14,136 nt of DNA from Treponema sp. (GCA_031284385.1 JAISZZ010000127.1:1-14136), one strand, 5' to 3'. Positions 1-6,330 are shown, numbered from the stretch's first letter. The notes: a model not told the origin generated them from the sequence alone. Made by a program: numbers and translations.

Positions 1-70
1 CGTTCGCAAGTATATGTTCCATGAGTACTTTATCCCCGGAGTTCAACCGGGGTAATACCTCTCGTTTCAT
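1..70 (-). CDS. possible start of a leftward gene, cut by the window edge
   Basis: On the minus strand an ATG at 70-68 opens a frame of 23 codons that stays open to the window edge. The peptide begins MKREVLPRLNSGDKV and continues into a helix-like stretch, LMEHILAN. A purine-rich AGGTGAGA lies at 90-83, about 12 bases upstream, which is rather far for a ribosome binding site. The short N-terminus followed by an amphipathic helix would suit a DNA-binding regulator such as a ROK or GntR type, and a regulator beside a sugar operon would make sense, but 23 residues cannot establish a family. A competing reading exists on the plus strand: frame 2 is open from base 2 and ends in TAA at 53-55, with a C-terminus FHEYFIPGVQPG. 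Only one of the two is likely real, and the sequence to the left would decide. Confidence 0.3.
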   Translation of the reverse strand, partial: MKREVLPRLNSGDKVLMEHILAN

Positions 71-155
71 TTCATAAATATATCTCACCTAAATTATGTT
101 GTCTGTATATTACTGAACATTAGAACGAGCCGCTGTAACCGAAAACAGCTTCAGC

Positions 156-199
156 GCCTACGGCCCCGCACTACGCTGCGCCCTAAGTAAGCCGTAGGC
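156..199 (-). terminator. long-loop inverted repeat downstream of manA
   Basis: GCCTACGGC at 156-164 pairs perfectly with GCCGTAGGC at 191-199, a 9-bp stem with a 26-base loop. The loop holds a smaller pairing (CGCA/TGCG). It begins 42 bases past the manA stop, where the sugar operon would end. There is no T-run on either side, so it is not a classical intrinsic terminator; it could instead stabilise the mRNA 3' end or be part of a repeat. No other gene is visible in 71-240. Confidence 0.3.
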
Positions 200-240
200 T
201 TGCGACCGGAACGCCCCCAAATTGTCGAATTCAACGGCTG

Positions 241-1227
241 CTACACAAAAGTTTCCAGCATAACACATTCGGCGGCGGCGTGAAGCTCAATACAGCCCGC
301 AAGAGCGGCTGGTACAAGGACGGTGGATCCTTTTTTAAGCGCCGCCGTTTTTCCGCCGCAGTCAAGGGATGCCGCGCCGGTTAAGCACATATATACTACA
401 AAACTGCCGCGCCCGCCCAAATCACGCTTGATTGAAGCGGTAAGCGGGATGTAGTTTACGGTAAAATGCTCACAACAGGCAATCGAGACAGCCTCGTTTT
501 TGTGTGGCGTGTACTCCGTTTTGTACGACGGCTTCACGTTAAAATCGACGACATCGACTGATTCCGCTATATGTAATTCCCGTTCATTTCCGTCTGAATC
601 TTTTCGATGGTAGTCAAAAATCCGGTAGGTAACATCCGAAGACTGCTGAATTTCGGCGATGACAATGCCCGCGCCTATACCGTGAACTCTGCCCGCCGGT
701 ATAAAAAAACTGTCGCCGGTCTTTACTGTATGGGAAGCGAGCATTTCGAGAATTTTTCCGCTTTTAATCAGTTCCATGTAATATTCTTTGCGTACCGGCT
801 GGGCAAAGCCGCTGTACAGCATACTGTTTTTTTCGGCCTGAGCGACAAACCACATTTCCGTTTTGCCAAAACAGTTGTGCCGTTTTTTCGCGACCACATC
901 GTCGGGGTGAACCTGAACGGAAAGATTTTCACTCGCGTCTATAAGTTTGAACAAAAGCGGCAGTTCTGCGCCGTATTTCGCGTACACTTTATCGCCCAAA
1001 ATCGCCGCTCCATACTTTTCCAGCGCCTCCGTTACCGGTTTTCCCGCAAATTCGCCGCTTTTAATGAGTGAAACAGCCCCGGGCACGCACGAAAGTTCCC
1101 AGCTTTCGCCTATTTTGTCTTTGGAAAAGTCCTTGTTCCATTCGTTACGCAATTTACTGCCGCCCCATATACGCGGGCAAGGTATGGGGATAAATTCCAG
1201 CGGGTATACTTCCGCCGCGCTATTCAT
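241..1227 (-). CDS. manA: mannose-6-phosphate isomerase, class I
   Basis: This cytosolic zinc enzyme interconverts mannose 6-phosphate and fructose 6-phosphate. The 328-residue protein matches the short class I (cupin) form found in Firmicutes. The zinc-site motifs are visible: QVHPDD at 105-110 (Gln105, His107), GKTEMW at 121-126 (Glu124) and PAGRVHGIG at 177-185 (His182). YRIFDY at 201-206 carries the expected active-site arginine. The ATG at 1227-1225 lies 8 bases inside the end of the upstream glycosidase gene. Its AGGAGG-type ribosome binding site (about 1231-1238) sits within that gene's last codons, so translation is probably coupled. It is the last gene of the PTS operon, which suggests that the imported sugar yields mannose 6-phosphate, or at least that expression is tied to sugar supply. 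The family call is firm; the link to the PTS substrate is an inference. Confidence 0.95.
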   Translation of the reverse strand: MNSAAEVYPLEFIPIPCPRIWGGSKLRNEWNKDFSKDKIGESWELSCVPGAVSLIKSGEFAGKPVTEALEKYGAAILGDKVYAKYGAELPLLFKLIDASENLSVQVHPDDVVAKKRHNCFGKTEMWFVAQAEKNSMLYSGFAQPVRKEYYMELIKSGKILEMLASHTVKTGDSFFIPAGRVHGIGAGIVIAEIQQSSDVTYRIFDYHRKDSDGNERELHIAESVDVVDFNVKPSYKTEYTPHKNEAVSIACCEHFTVNYIPLTASIKRDLGGRGSFVVYMCLTGAASLDCGGKTAALKKGSTVLVPAALAGCIELHAAAECVMLETFV

Positions 1228-2677
1228 CGCCTCCTCCTACAGCCGCCGCGTCCACGCAAAGTTCGTGTTCGGCGTTAAAACCGTTTTGCTTTGCGGTTTC
1301 CCGCAGCCAGTAACCGGACTTTTTTACGGTTCTTTTTTGTGTTTTCAAATCGATGGCAATGTATCCGTAGCGGTTTTTGTACGCGTTATTCCATGACCAA
1401 CAGTCAAAAGCCGTCCACGCATGGTATCCAAAACAAGAACTGCCTTCAGCAATTGCCTTGCATAGATATGCCAAATGCTCTTCGTAAAACTCGATACGGT
1501 AATCGTCATCGATACGGCCATCCTTATTTATAAAGCGTTCCTCACCTTCAACACCCATGCCATTTTCCGACACATACCAGGGAATAGACGGATAGCGGTT
1601 TTTTATATCTATCGCTATATCATATAAAGCTTTTGGATATATTTCCCATCCGCGGTAAGGGTTCATTCGTTTTTGCGGCCAATCATATTCCTCAAAATAT
1701 ATATCCGGCATCCATTGGGCGGAAAGTTCAGCAGGCAGCGCGTTTTTACGCGCCTGAACACGTTTTGGGTGGTAATAGTTGACTCCCAAAAAATCAACCG
1801 TATTCGCGGCAATGAGTTCCTTGTCGCCCGCTTCCTCATTCCATATAACTCTATCTTTTTGCAGACATTCAACAAGACGGGGCGGGAAAAAACCGCCGCA
1901 GGCCGGATCTAAAAATGAGTTGTTGAAAAAATCTCCGGCAAAATGCCCCGCTTCAATATCTTCCACGCTTTCGCTTGCCGGATACGCAGGAGTTAAATTT
2001 AGAATTACACCGATTTTTCCGCCGTTTTTTTGCGCCTCACTTTCACGAAACGCGGAAATCACCTTCGCGGAGGCCAGCGCGATATTATAAATAATCTGAA
2101 CCGCGTCTTTTCCCCTGCCCACATAGTTTGGATAATGAAATCCATACAAGTAGCCCGCTTCCGGCTGCACCATAGGCTCGTTTATTACGGCCCAATGGTG
2201 TACGCGATCGCCAAACAATTGAAAGGCGGTTTTCGCGAACAATGTGAACAAATCCAGCGTTTTTCTGCCCAGCCATCCATCATATTTTTTGAAAAGTTCC
2301 AACGGCATATCAAAATGATATAGATTTATTACCGGAGTAATATCGTGTCTTAAAAGCGTATCTATGACTTTATTGTAAAAAATCTTGCCTTCAGCGTTTA
2401 CCGCGCCCGTTTCAAAATCATCAATGAGGCGCGTCCATTGTATACTTGTGCGAAACGAGTTCATCCCGATAGATTTCATCAATTTTATATCTTCTTCATA
2501 GTTTGAATAAAACGCGCTCGCGGTATCAGGCCCTATGCCGTTAAAAAATACGCCGGGGTCTTTTTGAAACCAGTAATCCATCAAGTTAAGATGAGGTTTG
2601 TTAAAAAAGCCTTCAGACTGCGGCCCCGATGTCGCCGCCCCCCACCAAAAATTTTTAGGGAATTTATAGTGAACCAT
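1220..2677 (-). CDS. GH1 6-phospho-beta-glycosidase
   Basis: This 485-residue protein spans a complete GH1 (beta/alpha)8 barrel. It should hydrolyse a phosphorylated beta-linked disaccharide brought in by the adjacent PTS. The N-terminal signature FWWGAATSGPQSEG is at 10-23. The acid/base is Glu167 (INEP, 165-168) and the nucleophile is Glu371 (SENGMG, 370-375). Ser428 stands where unphosphorylated GH1 enzymes have Glu, which marks the phospho-sugar branch. The phosphate loop reads SWNNAYKNRYG at 428-438: Ser428 and Tyr437 match lactococcal LacG, but Asn435 replaces its Lys435, with a lysine beside it at 434. Trp429 resembles 6-phospho-galactosidases, so specificity for glucoside, galactoside or mannoside cannot be settled. 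I recall the same loop in a Gram-positive phospho-beta-glucosidase subfamily, so it may be normal there. The start ATG has GGAG six bases upstream. No signal peptide is seen. Confidence 0.93.
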   Translation of the reverse strand: MVHYKFPKNFWWGAATSGPQSEGFFNKPHLNLMDYWFQKDPGVFFNGIGPDTASAFYSNYEEDIKLMKSIGMNSFRTSIQWTRLIDDFETGAVNAEGKIFYNKVIDTLLRHDITPVINLYHFDMPLELFKKYDGWLGRKTLDLFTLFAKTAFQLFGDRVHHWAVINEPMVQPEAGYLYGFHYPNYVGRGKDAVQIIYNIALASAKVISAFRESEAQKNGGKIGVILNLTPAYPASESVEDIEAGHFAGDFFNNSFLDPACGGFFPPRLVECLQKDRVIWNEEAGDKELIAANTVDFLGVNYYHPKRVQARKNALPAELSAQWMPDIYFEEYDWPQKRMNPYRGWEIYPKALYDIAIDIKNRYPSIPWYVSENGMGVEGEERFINKDGRIDDDYRIEFYEEHLAYLCKAIAEGSSCFGYHAWTAFDCWSWNNAYKNRYGYIAIDLKTQKRTVKKSGYWLRETAKQNGFNAEHELCVDAAAVGGGDE

Positions 2678-2764
2678 TATATATCTCCATCACAATGCGC
2701 CTTCCCGACTCGGAGACGCAAACAAGTTTGAGGCGGAATGTCAAACCCCACTTGCGAATAATCA

Positions 2765-2801
2765 GCGCGCGGCAGTTATCAGTGTTGTTCTAACCGCGCG
2801 C
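2765..2801 (-). other. GC-rich intercistronic hairpin between EIIC and GH1 genes
   Basis: GCGCGCGG at 2765-2772 pairs with CCGCGCGC at 2794-2801, extended by TTA/TAA after a small bulge. It starts 8 bases after the EIIC stop, in the only sizeable gap (132 bp) of an otherwise tightly packed operon. There is no T-run, so it is more likely an mRNA processing or stabilising element, or a partial attenuator, separating PTS from glycosidase expression. A perfect TTGACA lies further along the gap on the minus strand (2744-2739), but 17 bases downstream there is only a poor -10 (TTGCGT), so I do not call a promoter. Confidence 0.45.
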
Positions 2802-2809
2802 CGCGCTAC

Positions 2810-4180
2810 CTACGAATCCAGAGCGGCTTTTTCCGCCGCCGCGCTCGCATTTGCCGCTTTTACAAACGGTATAAAAATAAGAACGTTTATGGCTACGCAT
2901 AAAATCTGGTACAATCCGCCCATAACGGATCCCGTACCGATAACGCCGCCAAAAAATTGCGGCATAGTCCACGGCACGACATATTTGAAAACCGGCATTA
3001 TACCGCTGGTGATTAACAGCATACCTATAATGGTGTTCACAAGCGGCGATAAGATATAAGGTATTAGCAACAGCGGATTCAGCACAATCGGAATGCCAAA
3101 GGCAAGCGGTTCCTGAATGTTAAACAGCATCGCCGGCATGGCCAATTTAGAAACCGCCTTCCAATCGTCCCGCTTTGATACCAGAAAAACAGCGATTGGC
3201 AGAGCTATCATGTAGCCAAGCGTCGATTCAAAAAAACCGTTTGTAAATACATAACTTGCTTCGCCCGTCTGGTTTGCAAGCTGCGCCGGCAAGTAGACCA
3301 TATTCTGAATAACGGCGGTAACGTTGTGGCCGTGAATTCCAAACCACCAAAAAAACCACGCAAGGAATTGATACAAAAGCGCGAATCCCAAACCTTGCGA
3401 AAAGTTCATAAGCGGCGCTTGCAGAATGCCGTATAAAACATCGTTTATGGCCGGTTTGCCTATCCATGTAAGGAAAGATTGTATAAGCGTAACGATAAAC
3501 AGCACTATTACGGCAGGGATAACGACGGCAAAAGATTTGGAAACCGCGCTAGGAACGCTGTCCGGCAGTTTGATTGTCAGCTTAGGTGTCTGTGTTAGTT
3601 TTACAAACAACCATGTAACAAAAGTCGTAACAATAATTGAGGTTAGTACGGCGGAACTACCGAAATACGACATGGGAAATCCCGCGACAGTGGACTCTTC
3701 CAACTGACCGGGCAATACCCCCGCAATCATTGTTTTGACATAGTGCGGAGTAACCAGTAAATACGAAGCGAGAGAAATCGCCGCCGGTAAAAGTGGTTCG
3801 CTGCTTTTCCACATTTTAGCCAGCCGGTAAGCAAAAACAAAACTTAGCAACAGCGAAAATATACCGAATGTTACAGTTACCACCGCGCCGCACAATGCCT
3901 GTATTTTATGGCAGACATCTACAAAACCTGATGCAATGTAAGCGTCCCCGCTCAGGCCGGTAAAAAGTTTTCCAAGATTAAGACCGTCAGGCCCAAGTAT
4001 CGTTCCGCTAGGCTCAAATACAACCCAGTTAAGAATACCGAAAAACGAACCTACAATGATAAATGTTACAAGAGTGCTGAACGAATCCCTCATACATAAG
4101 AGATACCGGTTGCTGGATACCACGTTTGCGAGCGGCATCAGCATTTTTTCAATTTTGTCTATAGTTTTTTGCATTCCCAC
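2810..4180 (-). CDS. PTS EIIC, lactose/cellobiose family permease
   Basis: This is the membrane channel of a Lac/Cel-type phosphotransferase system, which moves a beta-disaccharide across the inner membrane while EIIB phosphorylates it. The protein is about 456 residues, usual for the family, with roughly ten hydrophobic segments. Two family signatures are clear: FWWFGIHGHN near residue 277-286, and NIQEPLAFGIPIVLNP near 354-369, whose Glu belongs to the sugar/phosphoryl site. I chose the GTG at 4180-4178 because AAAGGG lies 7 bases upstream and it follows the EIIB stop by 4 bases. An ATG two codons later is also possible. A TTG at 4201 would overlap EIIB and lacks such a site. The C-terminus is Ala-rich and ends the gene before a hairpin gap. 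Substrate is not readable from the sequence; cellobiose, other beta-glucosides and mannose-containing disaccharides are candidates. Confidence 0.94.
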   Translation of the reverse strand: MGMQKTIDKIEKMLMPLANVVSSNRYLLCMRDSFSTLVTFIIVGSFFGILNWVVFEPSGTILGPDGLNLGKLFTGLSGDAYIASGFVDVCHKIQALCGAVVTVTFGIFSLLLSFVFAYRLAKMWKSSEPLLPAAISLASYLLVTPHYVKTMIAGVLPGQLEESTVAGFPMSYFGSSAVLTSIIVTTFVTWLFVKLTQTPKLTIKLPDSVPSAVSKSFAVVIPAVIVLFIVTLIQSFLTWIGKPAINDVLYGILQAPLMNFSQGLGFALLYQFLAWFFWWFGIHGHNVTAVIQNMVYLPAQLANQTGEASYVFTNGFFESTLGYMIALPIAVFLVSKRDDWKAVSKLAMPAMLFNIQEPLAFGIPIVLNPLLLIPYILSPLVNTIIGMLLITSGIMPVFKYVVPWTMPQFFGGVIGTGSVMGGLYQILCVAINVLIFIPFVKAANASAAAEKAALDS

Positions 4181-4184
4181 GGCG

Positions 4185-4499
4185 TTACCCTTTCTGTTCA
4201 ATAAGGGCGATGGCTTGCTGTAAAACAGCCAAACCGTTAATTGTTCCGTAGTGCCGCATATCTATCAGCGCGACCGGCGCCCTGCCGTTTACGGTTTTGT
4301 CGATGTTGGGTTTCATGTGCCGGATTTGCGGCCCGATTAACACACAATCGATTTTTTCTTTGGAAAGTAAATCTTCCAACACTTCCACCGAATACGCGGC
4401 AATTTCCACGTCCACACCCTGTTCTGTCGCGGCTTTTTGCATTTTTTGAACCAGTACCGATGTTGACATTCCCGCGTTGCAAACCAAAGTAATTTTCAT
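4185..4499 (-). CDS. PTS EIIB, lactose/cellobiose family
   Basis: This small cytosolic protein (104 residues, full length) carries the phosphoryl group from EIIA to the incoming sugar. The active-site cysteine is Cys7 in the P-loop CNAGMSTSVLV at 7-17, the hallmark of Lac/Chb-type EIIB. The alternating strand-helix pattern afterwards (DCVLIGPQI, PVALIDM) fits the fold. The ATG at 4499-4497 has AGGGGGA about 4-10 bases upstream, a strong site. It is the first gene of the operon and is followed within 4 bases by EIIC. Repeat copy A ends only 32 bases before the ATG and carries TATAAA on the minus strand at 4538-4533, which could serve as a -10 element. The usual EIIA partner is not in this window, so phosphate must come from an EIIA encoded elsewhere. 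Confidence 0.95.
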   Translation of the reverse strand: MKITLVCNAGMSTSVLVQKMQKAATEQGVDVEIAAYSVEVLEDLLSKEKIDCVLIGPQIRHMKPNIDKTVNGRAPVALIDMRHYGTINGLAVLQQAIALIEQKG

Positions 4500-4760
4500 A
4501 TAATCCCCCTAATATTTCAATTTTCCAGCAAATTTATACGCCGACTCTGCGCGTATCGCAGCCATCACGTATTTATTTCATAGGCGGCCTCCAATATGGT
4601 TAGCCTGCGCCGTCGTGAATTTAGGGTCAAAAAGAAAGGATGCAAAATGCTTATTTGACTTGCGTGGCAAACTGCCGGTCAAGTTTACAAACCGCAGGCG
4701 GTCAAAAATGAGACAAAAAAATGACGTTGATTTCTTTAATTCTGAACAAAAACTAGCTGT

Positions 4761-4775
4761 GGGGGGGGGGGGGGG
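4761..4775. repeat. G15 homopolymer in repeat copy A
   Basis: An uninterrupted run of 15 G. Runs of this length are unstable by slipped-strand mispairing and drive phase variation in treponemes and other bacteria. It is 261 bases upstream of the EIIB start and inside a minus-strand frame where length change would shift translation. Sequencing error in the run length is possible, but the same length appears in copy B. Confidence 0.95.
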
Positions 4776-4922
4776 CATTAGGCTAAAATGCGGCCAAATT
4801 TTACAGATACACGGCGCGATTTTTAGAAAAAACACGGCTAAAGCCCCCATTGCGTTACCTCTTCAACGCTTCACCGTCCATCCATTGAAACAGATGCGGA
4901 ATACGGCGATGTTCATTTGATG

Positions 4923-4951
4923 CGGCCTCCCAAAAACGTTTTGGGAGGCCG
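4923..4951 (+). promoter_or_regulatory. perfect hairpin covering a Shine-Dalgarno sequence (copy A)
   Basis: CGGCCTCCCAAAA at 4923-4935 pairs perfectly with TTTTGGGAGGCCG at 4939-4951 across an ACG loop, 13 bp. The 3' arm holds GGGAGG, spaced 5 bases from the ATG at 4954. If transcribed rightward, the hairpin would hide the ribosome binding site. There is no T-run after it, so it does not look like a terminator. Confidence 0.6.
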
Positions 4952-4953
4952 TT

Positions 4954-5037
4954 ATGTCAATAGTCTACCTGAATGACGCGGTAGAGTCAATGGCAAATTT
5001 TAAGACGGGCAGACCATTTTGGCTGTGCGCGGCGTAA
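4954..5037 (+). CDS. possible 27-residue small ORF in repeat copy A
   Basis: ATG with GGGAGG five bases upstream opens a 27-codon frame ending in TAA: MSIVYLNDAVESMANF then KTGRPFWLCAA. Copy B keeps the same start, spacing, length and stop, with one silent change and one Trp-to-Leu change. I recognise no family. Against it: conservation continues past the stop to the repeat end, and the opposite strand is equally open, so the similarity may only reflect conservation of this part of the repeat. Its ribosome binding site is locked in a 13-bp stem. Confidence 0.25.
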   Translation: MSIVYLNDAVESMANFKTGRPFWLCAA

Positions 5038-5092
5038 ATTTGGGCGTACAACTCCGCGGGTTTGGCCGTTTTCGCAGAACTGTACGAACCCG

Positions 5093-5114
5093 TCCGCCGG
5101 CAGGATCCGGCGGA
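5093..5114. terminator. GC-rich hairpin after the barrel gene
   Basis: TCCGCCGG at 5093-5100 and CCGGCGGA at 5107-5114 form an 8-bp stem with a 6-base loop, 12 bases past the stop of the minus-strand barrel gene. It is placed correctly for a terminator but lacks a T-run on that strand. Confidence 0.35.
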
Positions 5115-5126
5115 TAAACTAAATTC

Positions 5127-5705
5127 TTAAAAAGCCCACCCCAAGCCAAGCCATAATCTAAAACCGTCTGTTGCAGGAATATCAGCGGAACCTAACGGAG
5201 TATTTATATCTCCAAATACAAAAGTATAGCCCAATCCAGGTTCTAAAAAGAATCCGCTGGAATCACCAAAAACAAACTTCCAACCGGTTACAGCTCCTAT
5301 TTCAAATAGATCACTGTCAGCCTTATCTCCAAACTCAATAGTTATGTGTGAATAGTTCCCACCCACATCTATAAACCAGCGTCTTACTACGTCGGCTAAA
5401 GGATAAACACGCGCATGCGCCCCAACAGATATACCGGTATATATTGTATCGGGTCTTGTGTAACTTCCAAACGTTTCACCTTCTAATACAAATCCAATAT
5501 AAGCGGCGCTAATCATTACGGATATATAATCTGATAATCCGCGTTCATAACCAAGCCCAATTCCGAACCCGCCCAATAAAACACCACTTATCGTTGTTCC
5601 AAAATCTACAAACACCGCGTTTGGTATCTCTTGCGCAAAAGATTGAACGGAAAGTATCGCGGTCAAAACAATGGCAAAGACAGTCTTCTTTTTCCTAATA
5701 AACAT
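5127..5705 (-). CDS. small outer-membrane beta-barrel protein, exported
   Basis: A 192-residue hypothetical protein with a clear signal peptide: MFIRKKK, then a hydrophobic core (VFAIVLTAILSV), and a likely cleavage after SFA at residue 24. The mature part is rich in Gly and aromatics and alternates polar with hydrophobic residues in strand-length blocks (GFGIGLGYERG, ISVGAHARVYPL, FFLEPGLGYTFVFG). It ends in WLGLGWAF, a C-terminal aromatic typical of outer-membrane barrels. About eight strands would fit the length. It is probably a surface-exposed or structural outer-membrane protein; no enzyme motif or named family is recognisable. The start ATG has a perfect AGGAGG five bases upstream (5716-5711). 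The gene lies alone between two copies of a direct repeat, so recombination could delete or amplify it. In frame past its TAA, 53 further sense codons run into repeat copy A. Confidence 0.85.
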   Translation of the reverse strand: MFIRKKKTVFAIVLTAILSVQSFAQEIPNAVFVDFGTTISGVLLGGFGIGLGYERGLSDYISVMISAAYIGFVLEGETFGSYTRPDTIYTGISVGAHARVYPLADVVRRWFIDVGGNYSHITIEFGDKADSDLFEIGAVTGWKFVFGDSSGFFLEPGLGYTFVFGDINTPLGSADIPATDGFRLWLGLGWAF

Positions 5706-5741
5706 ATCATCCTCCTGTGTATACTTTCACGATATAAAAGT

Positions 5742-5776
5742 GGACTTGTTCAAGAACCTTATGGTTTTTCCCAAGT
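5742..5776. repeat. imperfect inverted repeat upstream of the barrel gene
   Basis: GACTTGTTCAAGAACC and GGTTTTTCCCAAGTC flank a TTAT centre and pair with several mismatches. It resembles a decayed relative of the perfect 15-bp palindrome at 5815-5846 (shared TTGTTCAA and GTTTTT cores), so the two may be remnants of one palindromic element. Confidence 0.4.
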
Positions 5777-5779
5777 CTC

Positions 5780-5808
5780 GCAAAATGCGGCGCATTTTGC
5801 CGTTTTTT
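5780..5808 (+). terminator. terminator-like hairpin with T-run, plus strand
   Basis: GCAAAATGC at 5780-5788 pairs perfectly with GCATTTTGC at 5792-5800 around GGC, followed by CG and six T (5803-5808). It has intrinsic terminator form on the plus strand, though no plus-strand gene precedes it. A near copy lies after dinB at 8214-8243, so it may be part of a short dispersed repeat. Confidence 0.5.
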
Positions 5809-5825
5809 ATCGGAAGTTGTTCAAA
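5792..5825 (+). repeat. 34-bp short repeat, copy 1
   Basis: These 34 bases, beginning GCATTTTGCCGTTTTT and ending CGGAAGTTGTTCAAA, recur at 8228-8261 in the same orientation with two mismatches. It links the terminator-like hairpin to the left arm of the palindrome at 5815-5846. Confidence 0.75.
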
Positions 5826-5846
5826 AACTTCAGTTTTTGAACAACT
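5815..5846. repeat. perfect 15-bp palindrome with 2-base loop
   Basis: AGTTGTTCAAAAACT at 5815-5829 and AGTTTTTGAACAACT at 5832-5846 are exact reverse complements separated by TC. As RNA it would form a long stem in the leader of the barrel gene if transcription starts further upstream; as DNA it could be a cruciform or protein site. It has no T-run. The rest of 5706-5922 holds no gene that I can see. Confidence 0.7.
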
Positions 5847-6148
5847 CTAGTATAGAAATATAATTTTATGCGGCGCTGATACTACCGCCGCAGTCATAAA
5901 CTTTAGATTTATGAAGCCTCACATTTATACGCCGACTCTGCGCGTATCGCAGCCATCACGCATTTATTTCATAGGCGGCCTCCAACATGGTTAGCCTGCA
6001 CCGAAGTGAGTTTAGGGTCAAAAATAAATGATGTAAAAGGCTTATTCGACGTGCGCGGCAAACCGCCGGTCAAGTTTACAAACCGCCGCCTATTAAAGAT
6101 GAGACAAAAAAATGAAGTTGATATCTTTACCGGGCAAAAATTAACTTC

Positions 6149-6163
6149 GGGGGGGGGGGGGGG
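6149..6163. repeat. G15 homopolymer in repeat copy B
   Basis: Fifteen consecutive G, the same length as in copy A although the flanking bases have diverged (CTTC before and TAAA after, against CTGT and CATT). It lies 443 bases upstream of the barrel gene start. Confidence 0.95.
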
Positions 6164-6301
6164 TAAATATGGCTATTTTTGACAAACACACGTCGCGATT
6201 TTTAGAAAAAATAACGGCTATAGCCACCATTGCACTACCCCTCAACGCTTCACCGCCCGTCCATTGAAACAACTACTGGGATACGGCATTTTTGTTTGAT
6301 G

Positions 6302-6330
6302 CGGCCTCCCAAAAACGTTTTAGGAGGTCG
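6302..6330 (+). promoter_or_regulatory. weakened hairpin over a Shine-Dalgarno sequence (copy B)
   Basis: The left arm (6302-6314) is identical to copy A. The right arm (6318-6330) has two changes that give one mismatch and one G-U pair, so the stem is weaker, and one change converts GGGAGG to AGGAGG. Confidence 0.5.

Larger units (their letters stand above)
4532..5078. repeat. long direct repeat, copy A
   Basis: About 547 bp that recurs as a diverged direct copy at 5923-6457. Both copies start at ATTTATACGCCGACTCTGC and end at GGCCGTTTTCGCAGA. The first 75 or so bases and the last 125 are nearly identical (3 mismatches in the last 125); the middle is more diverged with small indels. Within it are a G15 run, a hairpin over a Shine-Dalgarno sequence, and a 27-codon plus-strand ORF. 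On the minus strand a frame at 4850-4578 reads through the G-run as polyproline. Comparison with copy B shows mainly amino-acid-changing differences in that frame and a shift near the G-run, so I do not call it a gene. There are no terminal inverted repeats and no transposase. It occupies most of the 627-bp gap between EIIB and the barrel gene; nothing else is seen there apart from the hairpin at 5093-5114. Confidence 0.9.

Noticed and set aside
34..52. CCCCGG/CCGGGG hairpin as a tRNA T-arm
   Set aside because: No acceptor, D or anticodon arms can be formed around it; the bases are more likely part of a coding end at the window edge.
156..199. Integron attC-like site
   Set aside because: The stem arms lack the GTTRRRY and RYYYAAC core sites and there is no integrase or cassette array.
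4578..4850. Minus-strand 90-codon frame in repeat copy A, with polyproline from the G-run
   Set aside because: The corresponding part of copy B is frameshifted near the G-run and differs mostly by amino-acid replacements, so there is no sign of selection for a protein.
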